A program made the translations under genes and the position numbers. A stretch of DNA of 64,000 nucleotides. It comes from SZUA-309 sp965230005 (GTDB lineage: Bacteria; Pseudomonadota; Gammaproteobacteria; Pseudomonadales; Azotimanducaceae). Every line of letters begins with the position of its first letter. The first letter of the stretch is position 1. Under the pieces are notes generated by a model. The model was not told the DNA's origin. It did no database searches and was given only the letters and a program-made list of their open reading frames with translations. The stretch covers positions 2,418,001-2,482,000 of the forward strand of contig OZ245934.1 in the NCBI GenBank assembly GCA_965230005.1. Direction: 5' to 3'. Shown piece after piece: positions 24,892-33,828 of the stretch.

Positions 24892-26592
24892 ATGCGTCAG
24901 AGTCAGTTGCTGCTACCCACCCTGAAGGAGACCCCCGCCGACGCGGAAGCGGCGAGCCATCAGCTCATGCTCCGGGCCGGGCTGATCCGACAGGTGGCGG
25001 CAGGCATTTACACCTGGTTACCCCTGGGCCTCCGAGTCCTCAGGAAAGTGGAAACCATCATCCGCGAGGAGCTCAATGCGAGCGGCGCCCAGGAACTGCT
25101 CATGCCCGTGGTGCAACCGGCGGAACTCTGGGAAGAAACGGGCCGCTGGCAGAAGATGGGCCCCGAACTCGCGCGCCTGAAGGATCGCCACGAGCGCGAT
25201 TTCTGTCTGGGCCCCACGCACGAGGAGATCATCACCGATCTGTTCCGTCGCGAAGTGCAGAGCTACAAGCAGCTGCCCTGCAACTTCTATCAGATCCAGA
25301 CGAAGTTCCGCGACGAGATCCGCCCGCGCTTCGGCGTCATGCGCGCCCGGGAATTCACCATGAAGGACGGCTACTCCTTCGATCTCGATCAGGCCTCCTT
25401 CGACCGAACCTATCAGGCCATGTATGACTCCTATTGCCGGATCTTCGAGCGCATGGATCTCGATTACCGGGCCGTGGAGGCCGACTCGGGCAACATCGGC
25501 GGCGCGATCTCCCATGAATTTCAGGTGCTCGCCGAATCCGGGGAAGACACCATCGTCTATGCCACGGAAGGCGAATACGCCGCCAACCTGGAGCGCGCCG
25601 TTGCAGCCCCCCCGCCGGCAAGGCCTGCGCCCCGGGGAACCATGGACACTGTCGACACCCCCGATTGCACCACGATCGCCGCCGTCGCCGAGCTGCTCTC
25701 ACTGCCTGAGACGCAGTGTGTGAAGACCATGATCGTCCGCGGCGAGGAAGGTCCGATTGCCATCGTGCTGCGCGGTGATCACGAACTCAACGAGGTGAAA
25801 GCCGGCAAGCTTCCCGGCGTGCTCGATCCTCTCAGCTTTGCCAGCGCAGAGGAGATTGTGGCGGCCGTGGGCTGTAAACCCGGCTCCATCGGCCCCGTGG
25901 AACTCGCTGTTCCGTTCCTTGTGGACGCGAGCGCCGCCGCCGTTGCCGACTTCTGCTGCGGCGCGAACGAGGAAGGCCGCCATCACGTGAACGTCAACTG
26001 GGAGCGGGACGTAGCGCTCACACCCGAGCAGATCGTCGACGCCCGGAACGTGGTCGAGGGAGAAGCCGCCCCGAACGGTCAGGGCTCCCTGGCCTTCCTG
26101 AAAGGCATAGAAGTCGGGCACATCTTTCAGCTCGGCCAGGTTTACAGCGAGCCCATGAAGGCCGACGTGCTGGATCCGAACGGAAAACCCCTGGTGCCGA
26201 TCATGGGTTGCTACGGCATGGGTGTAACAAGGCTGGTGGCGGCCATCATCGAGCAAAACCATGACGAAGTTGGCATTAAATGGCCTGAACCCGTTGCACC
26301 CTTCCAGGTGCACATCGTCGCCCTGAACTACGGCAAGTCCGAGTCGGTACGGGCTGCGGCGGATGCGCTCTACGACGAGTGTAAGAGTAAGAACATGGAC
26401 GTGCTGCTCGACGACACAGACGACCGGCCCGGCGTGAAGTTCGCCGACGCCGACCTCATCGGGATCCCGCACCGGATCACCGTGGGCGACCGCGCGCTCA
26501 AGGAGGACCAGGTGGAATACAAAGCCCGAGGGGATGCGGAAGCCACCCTCGTGCCTCGCGGAGCCGTCCTCGAGCAGATCTCGAGGGGCTGA
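24892..26592 (+). CDS. proS: Prolyl-tRNA synthetase, bacterial type with editing domain
   Basis: Class II synthetase of 566 aa. It contains motif 2 (TKFRDEIRPRFGVMRAREFTMKD region), an INS editing domain inserted between motifs 2 and 3 (about 225-405; DCTTIAAVAELLSLPETQCVKT, LVDASAAAVADFCCGANEEG), motif 3 (GCYGMGVTRLVAAI) and a C-terminal anticodon-binding domain (DDTDDRPGVKFADADLIG). Start at ATG 24892 after CAGGAG; the 23 codons further upstream fall in the terminator region. Probably co-transcribed with the SLT protein 7 nt downstream. Confidence 0.97.
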   Translation: MRQSQLLLPTLKETPADAEAASHQLMLRAGLIRQVAAGIYTWLPLGLRVLRKVETIIREELNASGAQELLMPVVQPAELWEETGRWQKMGPELARLKDRHERDFCLGPTHEEIITDLFRREVQSYKQLPCNFYQIQTKFRDEIRPRFGVMRAREFTMKDGYSFDLDQASFDRTYQAMYDSYCRIFERMDLDYRAVEADSGNIGGAISHEFQVLAESGEDTIVYATEGEYAANLERAVAAPPPARPAPRGTMDTVDTPDCTTIAAVAELLSLPETQCVKTMIVRGEEGPIAIVLRGDHELNEVKAGKLPGVLDPLSFASAEEIVAAVGCKPGSIGPVELAVPFLVDASAAAVADFCCGANEEGRHHVNVNWERDVALTPEQIVDARNVVEGEAAPNGQGSLAFLKGIEVGHIFQLGQVYSEPMKADVLDPNGKPLVPIMGCYGMGVTRLVAAIIEQNHDEVGIKWPEPVAPFQVHIVALNYGKSESVRAAADALYDECKSKNMDVLLDDTDDRPGVKFADADLIGIPHRITVGDRALKEDQVEYKARGDAEATLVPRGAVLEQISRG

Positions 26593-26599
26593 ATTCGAC

Positions 26600-27295
26600 A
26601 TGCGGCACCTGTGCATGACCCTGCTCACCTCGTTGCTCGCGGCGACCGCCGCGGCGCCGCTGCTCGCCGCCGACGGGCCCGCGGCTACGGTGCAGAGCAC
26701 GGTGCTCACGGGGTCAACCCCGCCGCCTGAAGAAGACGTCGCCCTCCTCGACAAACTCGCCGACAGCCTGGCGGCAACACACCAGGACATGGATCGCTTC
26801 GAAGCCGAGGTGTGGCTCATGGCTTCGGAGCAGCGTCTCGCCCGCTACATGGATAGCGAGCGCGAACGCTTCGAGCTCCTGCAGCTCGTTTATCGGGAAG
26901 CTGAACGAACGGGCCTGGATCCGGACCTGGTACTCGCCGTCATGCAGGTCGAGAGCCACTTCGATCGCTATGCCATCTCGAGGGTCGGCGCCCAGGGGCT
27001 CATGCAGATCATGCCCTTCTGGCGCGTGGAGCTTGGTCGCCCCCAGGACAACCTCACGCACGTGGAAACGAACGTCATCTACGGCACCACGATCCTCGCG
27101 CACTATCTGGAAGTGTCTCGCGGCGATCTGGTGGAAGCCCTCGGCCGCTATAACGGGTCAAAGGGGCGCCTGAAGTACCCGGAGCTGGTGATTGGCGCCT
27201 GGCGTAAGGTCTGGCGGCACAAGTCGTCGAGCGAGCTTCCGGAGTTGCTCTCTAGCTGTCAGAACTACAACCTAAAAGCCTGCCGCTATCGTTGA
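26600..27295 (+). CDS. Periplasmic lytic transglycosylase, SLT domain
   Basis: A 231-aa exported protein with a cleavable Sec signal (LLTSLLAATAAAPLLAADG) and a family-1 SLT domain at about 95-200. The catalytic glutamate is in MQVESHFD (E118), followed by GAQGLMQIMP and ALGRYNGSKGR. It lacks the long superhelical part of Slt70, resembling small Slt/EmtA-like enzymes. ATG 26600 lies 7 nt after the proS stop; the frame to 26534 would overlap proS. Confidence 0.91.
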   Translation: MRHLCMTLLTSLLAATAAAPLLAADGPAATVQSTVLTGSTPPPEEDVALLDKLADSLAATHQDMDRFEAEVWLMASEQRLARYMDSERERFELLQLVYREAERTGLDPDLVLAVMQVESHFDRYAISRVGAQGLMQIMPFWRVELGRPQDNLTHVETNVIYGTTILAHYLEVSRGDLVEALGRYNGSKGRLKYPELVIGAWRKVWRHKSSSELPELLSSCQNYNLKACRYR

Positions 27296-27310
27296 GTCGC
27301 CGCTGCTGCC

Positions 27311-27820
27311 CTAGAGCTCCGGTGTGCTGCCCTCGGGCGCCTTTGCCCCCTGACCGATCGCGGCGATGAAGTCTTCGTAGTGCTGCGGCCCGACGAGAAT
27401 CTGCTCGAGTTCGCCGTCCGGATTGATGATCAACGTGCTCGGCAGCACCGCGGGCTGATCAACGGCCCAACGCAAACGCGGGTCTTCCACGAGCACCGGA
27501 AACTCGATGTCCATCTCTTCGACGAGGGTCGCAAGATTCTCGCCGGTCAGCCCGTCGTAGTTGACGCCGAGCACGACGGCGCCGGTCTGACTGCGCTCCG
27601 AATGCAGCAGATTCAGCTCCGGGATCTCTTTACGGCACGGGGCGCACCATTCCGCCCAGTAGTTGATGATCAGCCAGCGACCGTCCCAGTGTTCGAACTG
27701 CACACCGCTGCCATCGGCAAGACGCACCTGATCACCTTCACTGCACGCCGCAAGGCCCATGAGCAAGCAGAAGGCGGCGACGGCCGCCGCTGGATGAAAA
27801 ACGGAAGTACGGTGTTTCAT
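27311..27820 (-). CDS. TlpA/ResA-like thioredoxin-fold lipoprotein
   Basis: A 169-aa envelope thiol-disulfide protein. The N-terminus is a lipoprotein signal with LMGLAAC (acylated C26), followed by a thioredoxin fold with active site WAEWCAPC (C59, C62) and a cis-proline segment around VLPSTLI. TlpA-like proteins reduce periplasmic disulfides, for example in cytochrome maturation. The partner is not evident here. ATG 27820 was chosen over frames to 27931 because it begins the signal peptide. Confidence 0.9.
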   Translation of the reverse strand: MKHRTSVFHPAAAVAAFCLLMGLAACSEGDQVRLADGSGVQFEHWDGRWLIINYWAEWCAPCRKEIPELNLLHSERSQTGAVVLGVNYDGLTGENLATLVEEMDIEFPVLVEDPRLRWAVDQPAVLPSTLIINPDGELEQILVGPQHYEDFIAAIGQGAKAPEGSTPEL

Positions 27821-27937
27821 GGTGACGCTCTCAGAAGCGGTAACGGTTGTGGACGGACGCGGACCATAGTCACGGCCCGGTGAGGGCCGCGTCATTGTTG
27901 CCGCTTCGACAGATCGGCGATGCCAGCGCATCGCAGG

Positions 27938-29188
27938 TCAGGCCTCGCCGAGGCTCGCCCGCTTCGTTCCTCCGAAGACGGAATCGAGCGATACGGCCAT
28001 CTGGTTCGAGCCGAACTGCACCAGCGCTTTCAACGGCTCCACCACGTGGTCCAGATCCCGAACCCGGCCCAGCTCCTGAAGATCCAGCCCTTCCGGCAGC
28101 TGCTGATAGAGATCCCAGAGCGTGAGACTTTTCAGGCTCCGGCCGAGGATCCAGCCGTCCGCGGTCTGGCGCAGCACTTTGAGCTCCAGGAGCACGCGGA
28201 GCAGGCGCTCTTTCTCACCGGAAACCAGTGGCACAGCGCTCTCGATCTCCTCATCGACAACGGACCGGCCATCCAGGTGGGCACTGTAGAGCAGCTCGAG
28301 AATGCGCGCACATTTCACCAGCAACGGCTCCGTCGGTTCCAGATCGAGTTCCGGCGTCATGGCCAGCGTCCGCACGACGATGGCGCCTGAAAGAATCAGC
28401 ACCCAGACCATGTACATCCAGGCAAGGAAGAAAGGAACGGCAGCAAATGCCCCGTAAATGGAGGTGAAGCTGGAGTTCGCCACTACAACGTTGAAGACGT
28501 TTTTCGCCACCTCGAGGAGCGCCATGGTCAGGAGGCCCCCAACCAGCGCATGGCGCAACCGTATCTGGGTATTCGGCATGGCGAAGAACAGCACCGTGAA
28601 TCCGAGACAGGTGAGAATCGAGGGCAGATAGCCGAGGAGCAGCGTGCCGAGACCGAACACGTCGAGATCCGTCAGCAGCGGCAGCGAGGTCAGGTAGACG
28701 CTGATGAGAATGCCGCCCAGGATCATGGGTGGACCCAGGGACATCACGCTCCAGTAAACGAGGATACGCTGCAGCCCCCTGCGCGGCTCGGCCACCTGCC
28801 AGATGGTGTTGAAAGTGCCTTCGATGGTGACGAGCAGCATGAAGGTGGTCACGAAAAGAAAGCCGAAACCGATGATGGACAGGCCCCGGGCCCGTCGCGA
28901 GAAATCAGACAGGTACTCCTGCACGACGGTGGAACTGGTCGGCACGAAGTTCTCGAAGACGAAGTTCTCGATGCGCTCCGCGACCCCGTCGTAGGCCGGC
29001 AGGATCGACAGCATGGCGTAGGCCACGGTCATCATGGGCACAACGGCGAACAGCGTGGTGTAGGTCAGAGCGCCGGCCCGGGACGGACAGTCGTGGTCGA
29101 GAAACTGTCGAACGAGCTCCACGAAAAACCAGCGTATGCTCAGCCAGGCGCGCCACAGCAACGCCCGGAAGTCTGCCTTTTCGCCCAC
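27938..29188 (-). CDS. YihY/virulence factor BrkB family inner-membrane protein
   Basis: A 416-aa polytopic membrane protein with about six TMs in the first 290 residues (for example ALTYTTLFAVVPMMTVAYAML; VPFFLAWMYMVWVLILSGAIV). A cytosolic C-terminal region contains a winged-helix-like segment (VVDEEIESAVPLVSGEKERLL). The family was once called RNase BN, but that activity belongs to a different protein; its role is unknown. It is divergent from wrbA with a 55-nt gap. The C-terminal extension is a regular feature of gammaproteobacterial members. Confidence 0.9.
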   Translation of the reverse strand: MGEKADFRALLWRAWLSIRWFFVELVRQFLDHDCPSRAGALTYTTLFAVVPMMTVAYAMLSILPAYDGVAERIENFVFENFVPTSSTVVQEYLSDFSRRARGLSIIGFGFLFVTTFMLLVTIEGTFNTIWQVAEPRRGLQRILVYWSVMSLGPPMILGGILISVYLTSLPLLTDLDVFGLGTLLLGYLPSILTCLGFTVLFFAMPNTQIRLRHALVGGLLTMALLEVAKNVFNVVVANSSFTSIYGAFAAVPFFLAWMYMVWVLILSGAIVVRTLAMTPELDLEPTEPLLVKCARILELLYSAHLDGRSVVDEEIESAVPLVSGEKERLLRVLLELKVLRQTADGWILGRSLKSLTLWDLYQQLPEGLDLQELGRVRDLDHVVEPLKALVQFGSNQMAVSLDSVFGGTKRASLGEA

Positions 29189-29243
29189 CTAGCCCCTACA
29201 ATGCTGGCCGTTCATCCAGCGATCATGAAGTCCGCCCGATCCC

Positions 29244-29852
29244 TTGTCCACGACACCCTACATCCTCGTTCTCTACTACTCGCGCACCGGTGGTACGGCG
29301 CAGCTGGCCACACACATTGCCCGCGGCGTGGAGCGTGAGGGCACCTTCGAAGCCCGCCTGAGAACCGTGCCGCCGGTTGCTGAAGCGACGACGGCAACGC
29401 TGCCGCCGGTGCCGGAGGAAGGCGCCGTGTACTGCTCGAAAGACGATCTGGCCGGTTGCGCGGGTCTCGCCCTCGGTTCGCCAACCCGCTTCGGCAATAT
29501 GGCGGCCCCCCTCAAGCATTTTCTCGACAGCACCGCCGACCTGTGGATGGCCCACGCCCTCGTGGGCAAACCGGGCGCCGTTTTCTGCGCCAGCGCCTCG
29601 CAGCACGGCGGCCAGGAAAGCACCCTCCTGTCCATGATGATCCCGCTGCTGCATCACGGCATGCTGATCACCGGCATTCCCTACAGCGAAAGCGCCTTGA
29701 ACGACACCCGCGGGGGCGGCTCACCGTACGGCGCGAGCCACGTGTCTGGCAGTGGCACCGAAGCCCTGAGTACACACGAGCGCGAGCTGGCGGAAGCACT
29801 GGGCCTGCGTCTCGCCCGGGCGGCAATGCAACTCGGAGCGACCGGTCTGTGA
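29244..29852 (+). CDS. wrbA: NAD(P)H:quinone oxidoreductase WrbA
   Basis: A 202-aa flavodoxin-like enzyme performing two-electron quinone reduction. The FMN phosphate loop YYSRTGGTAQLA is at 11-22, SPTRFGNMAAPLKHFLD follows in the middle, and GGGSPYGASH near residue 160 is the WrbA signature. The start is TTG 29244: no in-frame ATG precedes the first beta strand. A TACAAT at 29197-29202 may be its -10 element. It overlaps the DUF2069 gene by 4 nt (GTGA). Confidence 0.93.
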   Translation: MSTTPYILVLYYSRTGGTAQLATHIARGVEREGTFEARLRTVPPVAEATTATLPPVPEEGAVYCSKDDLAGCAGLALGSPTRFGNMAAPLKHFLDSTADLWMAHALVGKPGAVFCASASQHGGQESTLLSMMIPLLHHGMLITGIPYSESALNDTRGGGSPYGASHVSGSGTEALSTHERELAEALGLRLARAAMQLGATGL

Positions 29853-30238
29853 ACCTCCGCGGCCTGCAGTTTCTCTGCCTGCTCTGGATCGGCTCGCTCT
29901 TCGCGCTGACCGGGCTCCGGCAGTTTTTCGTCGAGCCGCTGGCGAATCCCGTGCCGAATCTCATCTGGTTCCTGATCCAGGTGCTGCCGCTCCTGGCGGT
30001 ACTCCCCGGCGTGCTGCGGCTGAAGATACGCAGCTATCTGCTCGCCACGCTGGCAGCCATGCTCTACTTCTTCCACGGAGTGCTGCAGGCGGCTGACCCG
30101 AACGATCAGGTCCTCGGTTTCTGGGAGGTGGGCTTTTCCCTCGCCCTGGTGCTGACAGCCTCATTTGCGCTGCGGCATCTGCGCATGGCTGCAGCCGATC
30201 TCAAGGCCGAGGAGCCTGAGGACAACGCGCCGCGCTAG
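29849..30238 (+). CDS. DUF2069 domain membrane protein
   Basis: A 129-aa inner-membrane protein with four hydrophobic segments (FLCLLWIGSLFALTGL; LIWFLIQVLPLLAVLPGVL; SYLLATLAAMLYFFHGVL; VGFSLALVLTASFAL) and a short charged C-terminus. DUF2069 proteins are frequently encoded next to wrbA and are thought to be membrane partners of unknown function. The GTG start at 29849 overlaps the wrbA stop. Its last codons lie inside a duplicated 82-bp segment that also carries the end of a convergent gene. Confidence 0.87.
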   Translation: MNLRGLQFLCLLWIGSLFALTGLRQFFVEPLANPVPNLIWFLIQVLPLLAVLPGVLRLKIRSYLLATLAAMLYFFHGVLQAADPNDQVLGFWEVGFSLALVLTASFALRHLRMAAADLKAEEPEDNAPR

Positions 30239-30392
30239 TGAATCGTGGGCGGCGGAGGTGCAGCCTCTTCTGCCTCTTCTTCGATCGTCTGAACCGCATA
30301 GCGTCGGTCCGCCGCGCTAGTGGATCGTGGGCGGCGGGGGGGCAGCCTCTTCTGCCTCTTCTTCGATCGTCTGAACCGCATAGCGGCGGGTG
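30229..30392. repeat. 82-bp tandem duplication, two copies
   Basis: Copy 1 is 30229-30310 and copy 2 is 30311-30392 (offset exactly 82). Across the 78 nt 30229-30306 the copies differ at only four positions (30241, 30256, 30259, 30304 in copy 1). Copy 2 is the 3' end of the monooxygenase gene at 30317-30652; copy 1 is a detached second version of the same gene end. Confidence 0.9.
30235..30306 (-). pseudogene. 3' remnant of a duplicated ABM monooxygenase gene
   Basis: Read on the minus strand, copy 1 still encodes the last 23 residues and stop of the neighbouring ABM protein (RRYAV ... APPPPTIH, stop TAG at 30235-30237). All four differences from the intact gene are third-position and synonymous (ATT/ATC, CCT/CCC, GCA/GCC, CGA/CGC). 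The 82-nt offset is not a multiple of three, so the remnant cannot be read through from the intact copy. The sequence upstream of residue RR is not homologous. Confidence 0.75.
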
Positions 30393-30652
30393 ATGATTTC
30401 ACCGGAAACCACGTCGGGGAGAGCCTGGAGGAACTCGTCCATGTGGTCGGTCTGAAAGTGACCCATGAGCGCTTCCATGCTTTCCCATTCCTGAAACAGC
30501 ATGAGCGTATTCGGGTCCGACAGTCCCACGTAAAAGTCGTAGGAGATACAGCCGGCTTCCGCCTGCGTCGCCTCGGTCATGCGCCGCGCCAGATCCAGCG
30601 CCTGCTCCCGGCACTCGGGACGGATGGGGATCGTGCCGTGGACGATGATCAC
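30317..30652 (-). CDS. Putative quinol monooxygenase (ABM domain)
   Basis: A 111-aa dimeric ferredoxin-like-fold protein of the antibiotic-biosynthesis-monooxygenase family (YgiN-like). It starts MIIVHGTIPIRPECREQAL and has the signature AGCISYDFYVGLSDPNTLMLFQEWES at about 33-58 (given here from AGCISYDFY to FQEWES). The C-terminus is an unusual Glu/Ala/Pro-rich tail. GTG start overlaps the prpE stop by 4 nt, so it is coupled to acyl-CoA metabolism. A possible job is oxygenation of a quinol or a small aromatic; no substrate is known. Confidence 0.87.
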   Translation of the reverse strand: MIIVHGTIPIRPECREQALDLARRMTEATQAEAGCISYDFYVGLSDPNTLMLFQEWESMEALMGHFQTDHMDEFLQALPDVVSGEIITRRYAVQTIEEEAEEAAPPPPTIH

Positions 30653-32535
30653 ATCACACCCCGCTCTTTCAGGCGCGCCTCAATTTCCGGAATGATCGCC
30701 GGATCGTCGATGGTGGACGGCGTTGTGTAGGGTTTTCCATCGATCATCTTGCGCAGAGTCGCCCGCAGGATTTTGCCGGATCGCGTTTTCGGCAGCCGCG
30801 TCACCACCACCGCCCGTTTGAAGTTGGCAAAGGCCCCAACGGCTTTGCGAACGCTCTGCACGAGTTCGCCTTCGACCTCGCTTTCCGACACGTTGACCCC
30901 GTCCTTCAGGAGCAGCAGTCCGAGCGGCACCTGGCCCTTGTCGGTGTCGGCAATGCCGACCACCGCGCACTCGGCAACAGCCGGATGCTCGGCCACGACT
31001 TCCTCGAGCTGGCCCGTGGAGAGACGATGTCCGGCGACGTTAATGACGTCGTCCATGCGGCCCATGATGTACACGTAGCCGTCTTCGTCCCGATACCCCT
31101 CATCGCCGGTAAGGTAGAAGCCTTCGAACTCCGACCAGTAGGCGTCGATATAACGCTGATGGTCGCCCCAGACCGTTGGCAGGGCACCCGGCGGCAGCGG
31201 TCCTTTGATCACCACGGCCCCTTCCTCGTTGGGGCCGAGCTCCTGACCGTTTTCGTCGAAGACCCTGAGGTCGTAACCGGGCACCGGCAGCGTTGGGGAA
31301 CCGGGTTTCGTTTCCATGAGCTCCACGCCAGCCATGTTCGCGCACATGGACCAGCCGGTTTCCGTCTGCCACCAGTGATCGATGACGGGAATCCCCAGGT
31401 GTTCTTCGAGCCAGTGGTAGGTCGGGGGATCGAGTCGCTCCCCCGCCACAAACTGATACTTCAGACAGGAGATATCGTAGTTCGCCTTCAGGGCGCAGTC
31501 AGGATCTTCCTTCTTGATGGCCCGGAACGCCGTCGGCGCAACGAAGAAACTCTTCACCTTGTGATCCTGCACGACGCGCCAGAACACGCCGGCATCCGGG
31601 GTGCGCACGGGTTTGCCCTCGAAGAGCACGCTCGTGCAGCCGCGAATCAGCGGCCCGTAAACGATGTAGCTGTGGCCGACGACCCAACCAACGTCTGAGG
31701 CAGCCCAGAAGGTGTCGCCGGCGTCAACGTCGTAGATGGCTTTCATGCTGTAGTTCAAGGCCACCGCATGACCGCCATTGTCGCGCACGACCCCCTTGGG
31801 TTTACCCGTTGTGCCGGACGTGTAGAGGATGTAGAGCGGATCCGTCGCCGCAACGGGTACGCAGTCGACCGGTTCCGCAGCGGCGGTCCAGTCCACCCAA
31901 TCGAGATCGCCCGGGCGCCCGAGATCCGCTTCGCACTGTTCCCGCTGCAGCACCACCGTGTGCGTAGGCTTGTGCGTCGACTGATCGATGGCTGCATCGA
32001 CGAGGGGTTTGTAGGGGATGACGTTGGCAAACTCGATGCCGCAGGAGGCGCAGAGGATCACCTTCGGCGTTGCATCGTCGATTCGGGTCGCAAGCTCCGG
32101 GGGCGCAAAGCCGCCGAATACCACCGAGTGAATGGCACCGATGCGCGCACAGGCAAGCATGGCGATGGCCGCCTCGGGAATCATCGGCATATAGATGATC
32201 ACCCGATCGCCCTTTTCGACCCCGAGCGACACCAGCGCACCGGCAGCCCGGGCAACGAGATCGGTCAGCTCGGCGTAGCTGAAGGGCCTGACAACGCCCG
32301 TTGCGGGCGAATCATAGACGAGGGCCGTCTGCTCACCGCGACCGGCCTCCAGGTGCCGGTCCAGAGCGAGGTAGCAGCTGTTCGTCACGCCACCGGAGAA
32401 CCAGCGCCAGGCGCCGTTCTCATCCTGCGAGAGGATCTCCCGGGGCACTTCGAACCAGGGTAGCGCTTCGGCCTGCTCCTGCCAGAAACCCTCGGGATCC
32501 GTGAGGGACCGCTGGTACTCGGTTGCGTAGCTCAT
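30649..32535 (-). CDS. prpE: Propionyl-CoA synthetase PrpE (acyl-CoA synthetase)
   Basis: ANL-superfamily ligase forming propionyl-CoA (or acetyl-CoA) from acid, ATP and CoA; 628 aa, the length of E. coli PrpE. The AMP-binding P-loop YTSGTTGKPKGVVRDNGGHA carries the PrpE-type VRDNGG. The DHWWQTETGW core and the C-terminal lysine region (TRLPKTRSGKILR) are intact, with the lysine normally controlled by acetylation. The start shares one base with the CoA-transferase stop (TGATG). No methylcitrate-cycle genes (prpBCD) are in the window, so use for another short acid is possible. Confidence 0.93.
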   Translation of the reverse strand: MSYATEYQRSLTDPEGFWQEQAEALPWFEVPREILSQDENGAWRWFSGGVTNSCYLALDRHLEAGRGEQTALVYDSPATGVVRPFSYAELTDLVARAAGALVSLGVEKGDRVIIYMPMIPEAAIAMLACARIGAIHSVVFGGFAPPELATRIDDATPKVILCASCGIEFANVIPYKPLVDAAIDQSTHKPTHTVVLQREQCEADLGRPGDLDWVDWTAAAEPVDCVPVAATDPLYILYTSGTTGKPKGVVRDNGGHAVALNYSMKAIYDVDAGDTFWAASDVGWVVGHSYIVYGPLIRGCTSVLFEGKPVRTPDAGVFWRVVQDHKVKSFFVAPTAFRAIKKEDPDCALKANYDISCLKYQFVAGERLDPPTYHWLEEHLGIPVIDHWWQTETGWSMCANMAGVELMETKPGSPTLPVPGYDLRVFDENGQELGPNEEGAVVIKGPLPPGALPTVWGDHQRYIDAYWSEFEGFYLTGDEGYRDEDGYVYIMGRMDDVINVAGHRLSTGQLEEVVAEHPAVAECAVVGIADTDKGQVPLGLLLLKDGVNVSESEVEGELVQSVRKAVGAFANFKRAVVVTRLPKTRSGKILRATLRKMIDGKPYTTPSTIDDPAIIPEIEARLKERGVM

Positions 32536-33662
32536 CAGCCGACGACGCCGGCTTCCTTGAGACTCGCCACCTCGTCTGCGCTGAAGCCGCAGTCGCTGAG
32601 CACCGCTTCCGTATCGGCCCCCGGCGGCGGCGCCGCGTGCTGAACCTCGGGCACCGTTCGGGAGAAACGCGGGGACGGGGCAGGCTGCACGATGCCGTCG
32701 ACTTCCACGAAAGTGTTGCGCGCCTTGTTGTGTGGATGCTCCGGCGCCTCGTAGATCGAGAGCACGGGGGCAAAGCAGACGTCCGTGCCTTCCATGATGT
32801 CGCACCATTCGGCCTGCGTCTTGGACTTGAAGACTTCCGTCAGCTCCGCCTTGAAGGCCGGCCATTGGGAAGCGTCCATCTGTGCGGAGAAGCGCTCTGC
32901 ATCGAGACCCGCATGCTCAACGAGCAGCGCATAAAACTGCGGTTCGATAGAGCCGATGCAGATGGCTTTGCCATCGCTGGTCTCATAAGTGTCGTAGAAG
33001 TGCGCACCTCCATCGAGCAGATTTGTGCCGCGCTCCGGGTTGAAGCGATTGGCTGCCGCCATGGTGAAGAACATGGCCATGAGGGACGCGGCGCCATCGA
33101 CCATGGCCGCATCGACAACCTGGCCCTTACCGGACTTCTGCGCCTCGAGCAGACCGCAGACCAGGCCGTAGGCAAGGAGCATGCCGCCGCCGCCGAAGTC
33201 ACCGACGAGGTTCAGCGGCGGTACCGGTTTTTCCCCGGGGCGACCGATGGCGTGGAGCGCGCCGGACAGACCAATGTAGTTGATGTCGTGACCGGCAGCC
33301 TGGGCCATCGGGCCTTCCTGACCCCAGCCGGTCATGCGACCATAGACGAGCTTTTCGTTCCGGGCCCGGCAATCCTCGGGGCCGAGGCCAAGGCGCTCCG
33401 TGACGCCAGGGCGGAAACCCTCGAAGAGCGCGTCGGCCGTCTCGACCATTTTCAGGACGGTTTCCACACCTTCCGGGCTCTTCAGATCCACGCCGATGGA
33501 GCGGCGGTTCCTGGCCAGCACATCCTTTGGTGCCGGGGCGCCGGGCGCGAGCCGGTCAACGCGGATCACTTCCGCCCCCATGTCCGAAAGCATCATGCCG
33601 CAGAAAGGTCCCGGCCCGATGCCGGCCAGCTCAATGATGCGAATACCGTGAAGCGGTCCCAT
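32535..33662 (-). CDS. CaiB/BaiF (family III) CoA-transferase, AMACR-like
   Basis: A 375-aa enzyme closest to alpha-methylacyl-CoA racemases. It begins MGPLHGIRIIELAGIGPGPF and contains MLSDMGAEVIRVDR and RNRRSIGVDLKS, the classical signature blocks. The likely reaction is epimerisation of 2-methyl-branched acyl-CoA (bile acid or isoprenoid side chains) rather than CoA transfer, though both occur in the family. ATG 33662 follows AGGGGG; the longer frame to 33755 lacks support. It leads a tightly coupled operon with prpE and an ABM protein. Beta-oxidation of 2-methyl acyl chains yields propionyl-CoA, so the grouping makes metabolic sense. Confidence 0.9.
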   Translation of the reverse strand: MGPLHGIRIIELAGIGPGPFCGMMLSDMGAEVIRVDRLAPGAPAPKDVLARNRRSIGVDLKSPEGVETVLKMVETADALFEGFRPGVTERLGLGPEDCRARNEKLVYGRMTGWGQEGPMAQAAGHDINYIGLSGALHAIGRPGEKPVPPLNLVGDFGGGGMLLAYGLVCGLLEAQKSGKGQVVDAAMVDGAASLMAMFFTMAAANRFNPERGTNLLDGGAHFYDTYETSDGKAICIGSIEPQFYALLVEHAGLDAERFSAQMDASQWPAFKAELTEVFKSKTQAEWCDIMEGTDVCFAPVLSIYEAPEHPHNKARNTFVEVDGIVQPAPSPRFSRTVPEVQHAAPPPGADTEAVLSDCGFSADEVASLKEAGVVG

Positions 33663-33828
33663 GTGTATCCCCCTGATAATTCCAGTTCGCGATTCGCCAA
33701 CCTCGCGTTGCCGGATGGCCGGCAGCGGCGGTTGCTTGCGGGCCTTGAGCGCCACGCTTTTTCAGTGAGTGTAACGGCGTGCCTGATTCGAAGACAGGCT
33801 CGAGGACCGATCCCTGCGGCAGCGCCAC

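Noticed and set aside
25699..26820. 373-aa open frame on the minus strand
   Set aside because: Antisense to proS and the SLT gene; composition rich in His, Arg and Asp as in other antisense frames here.
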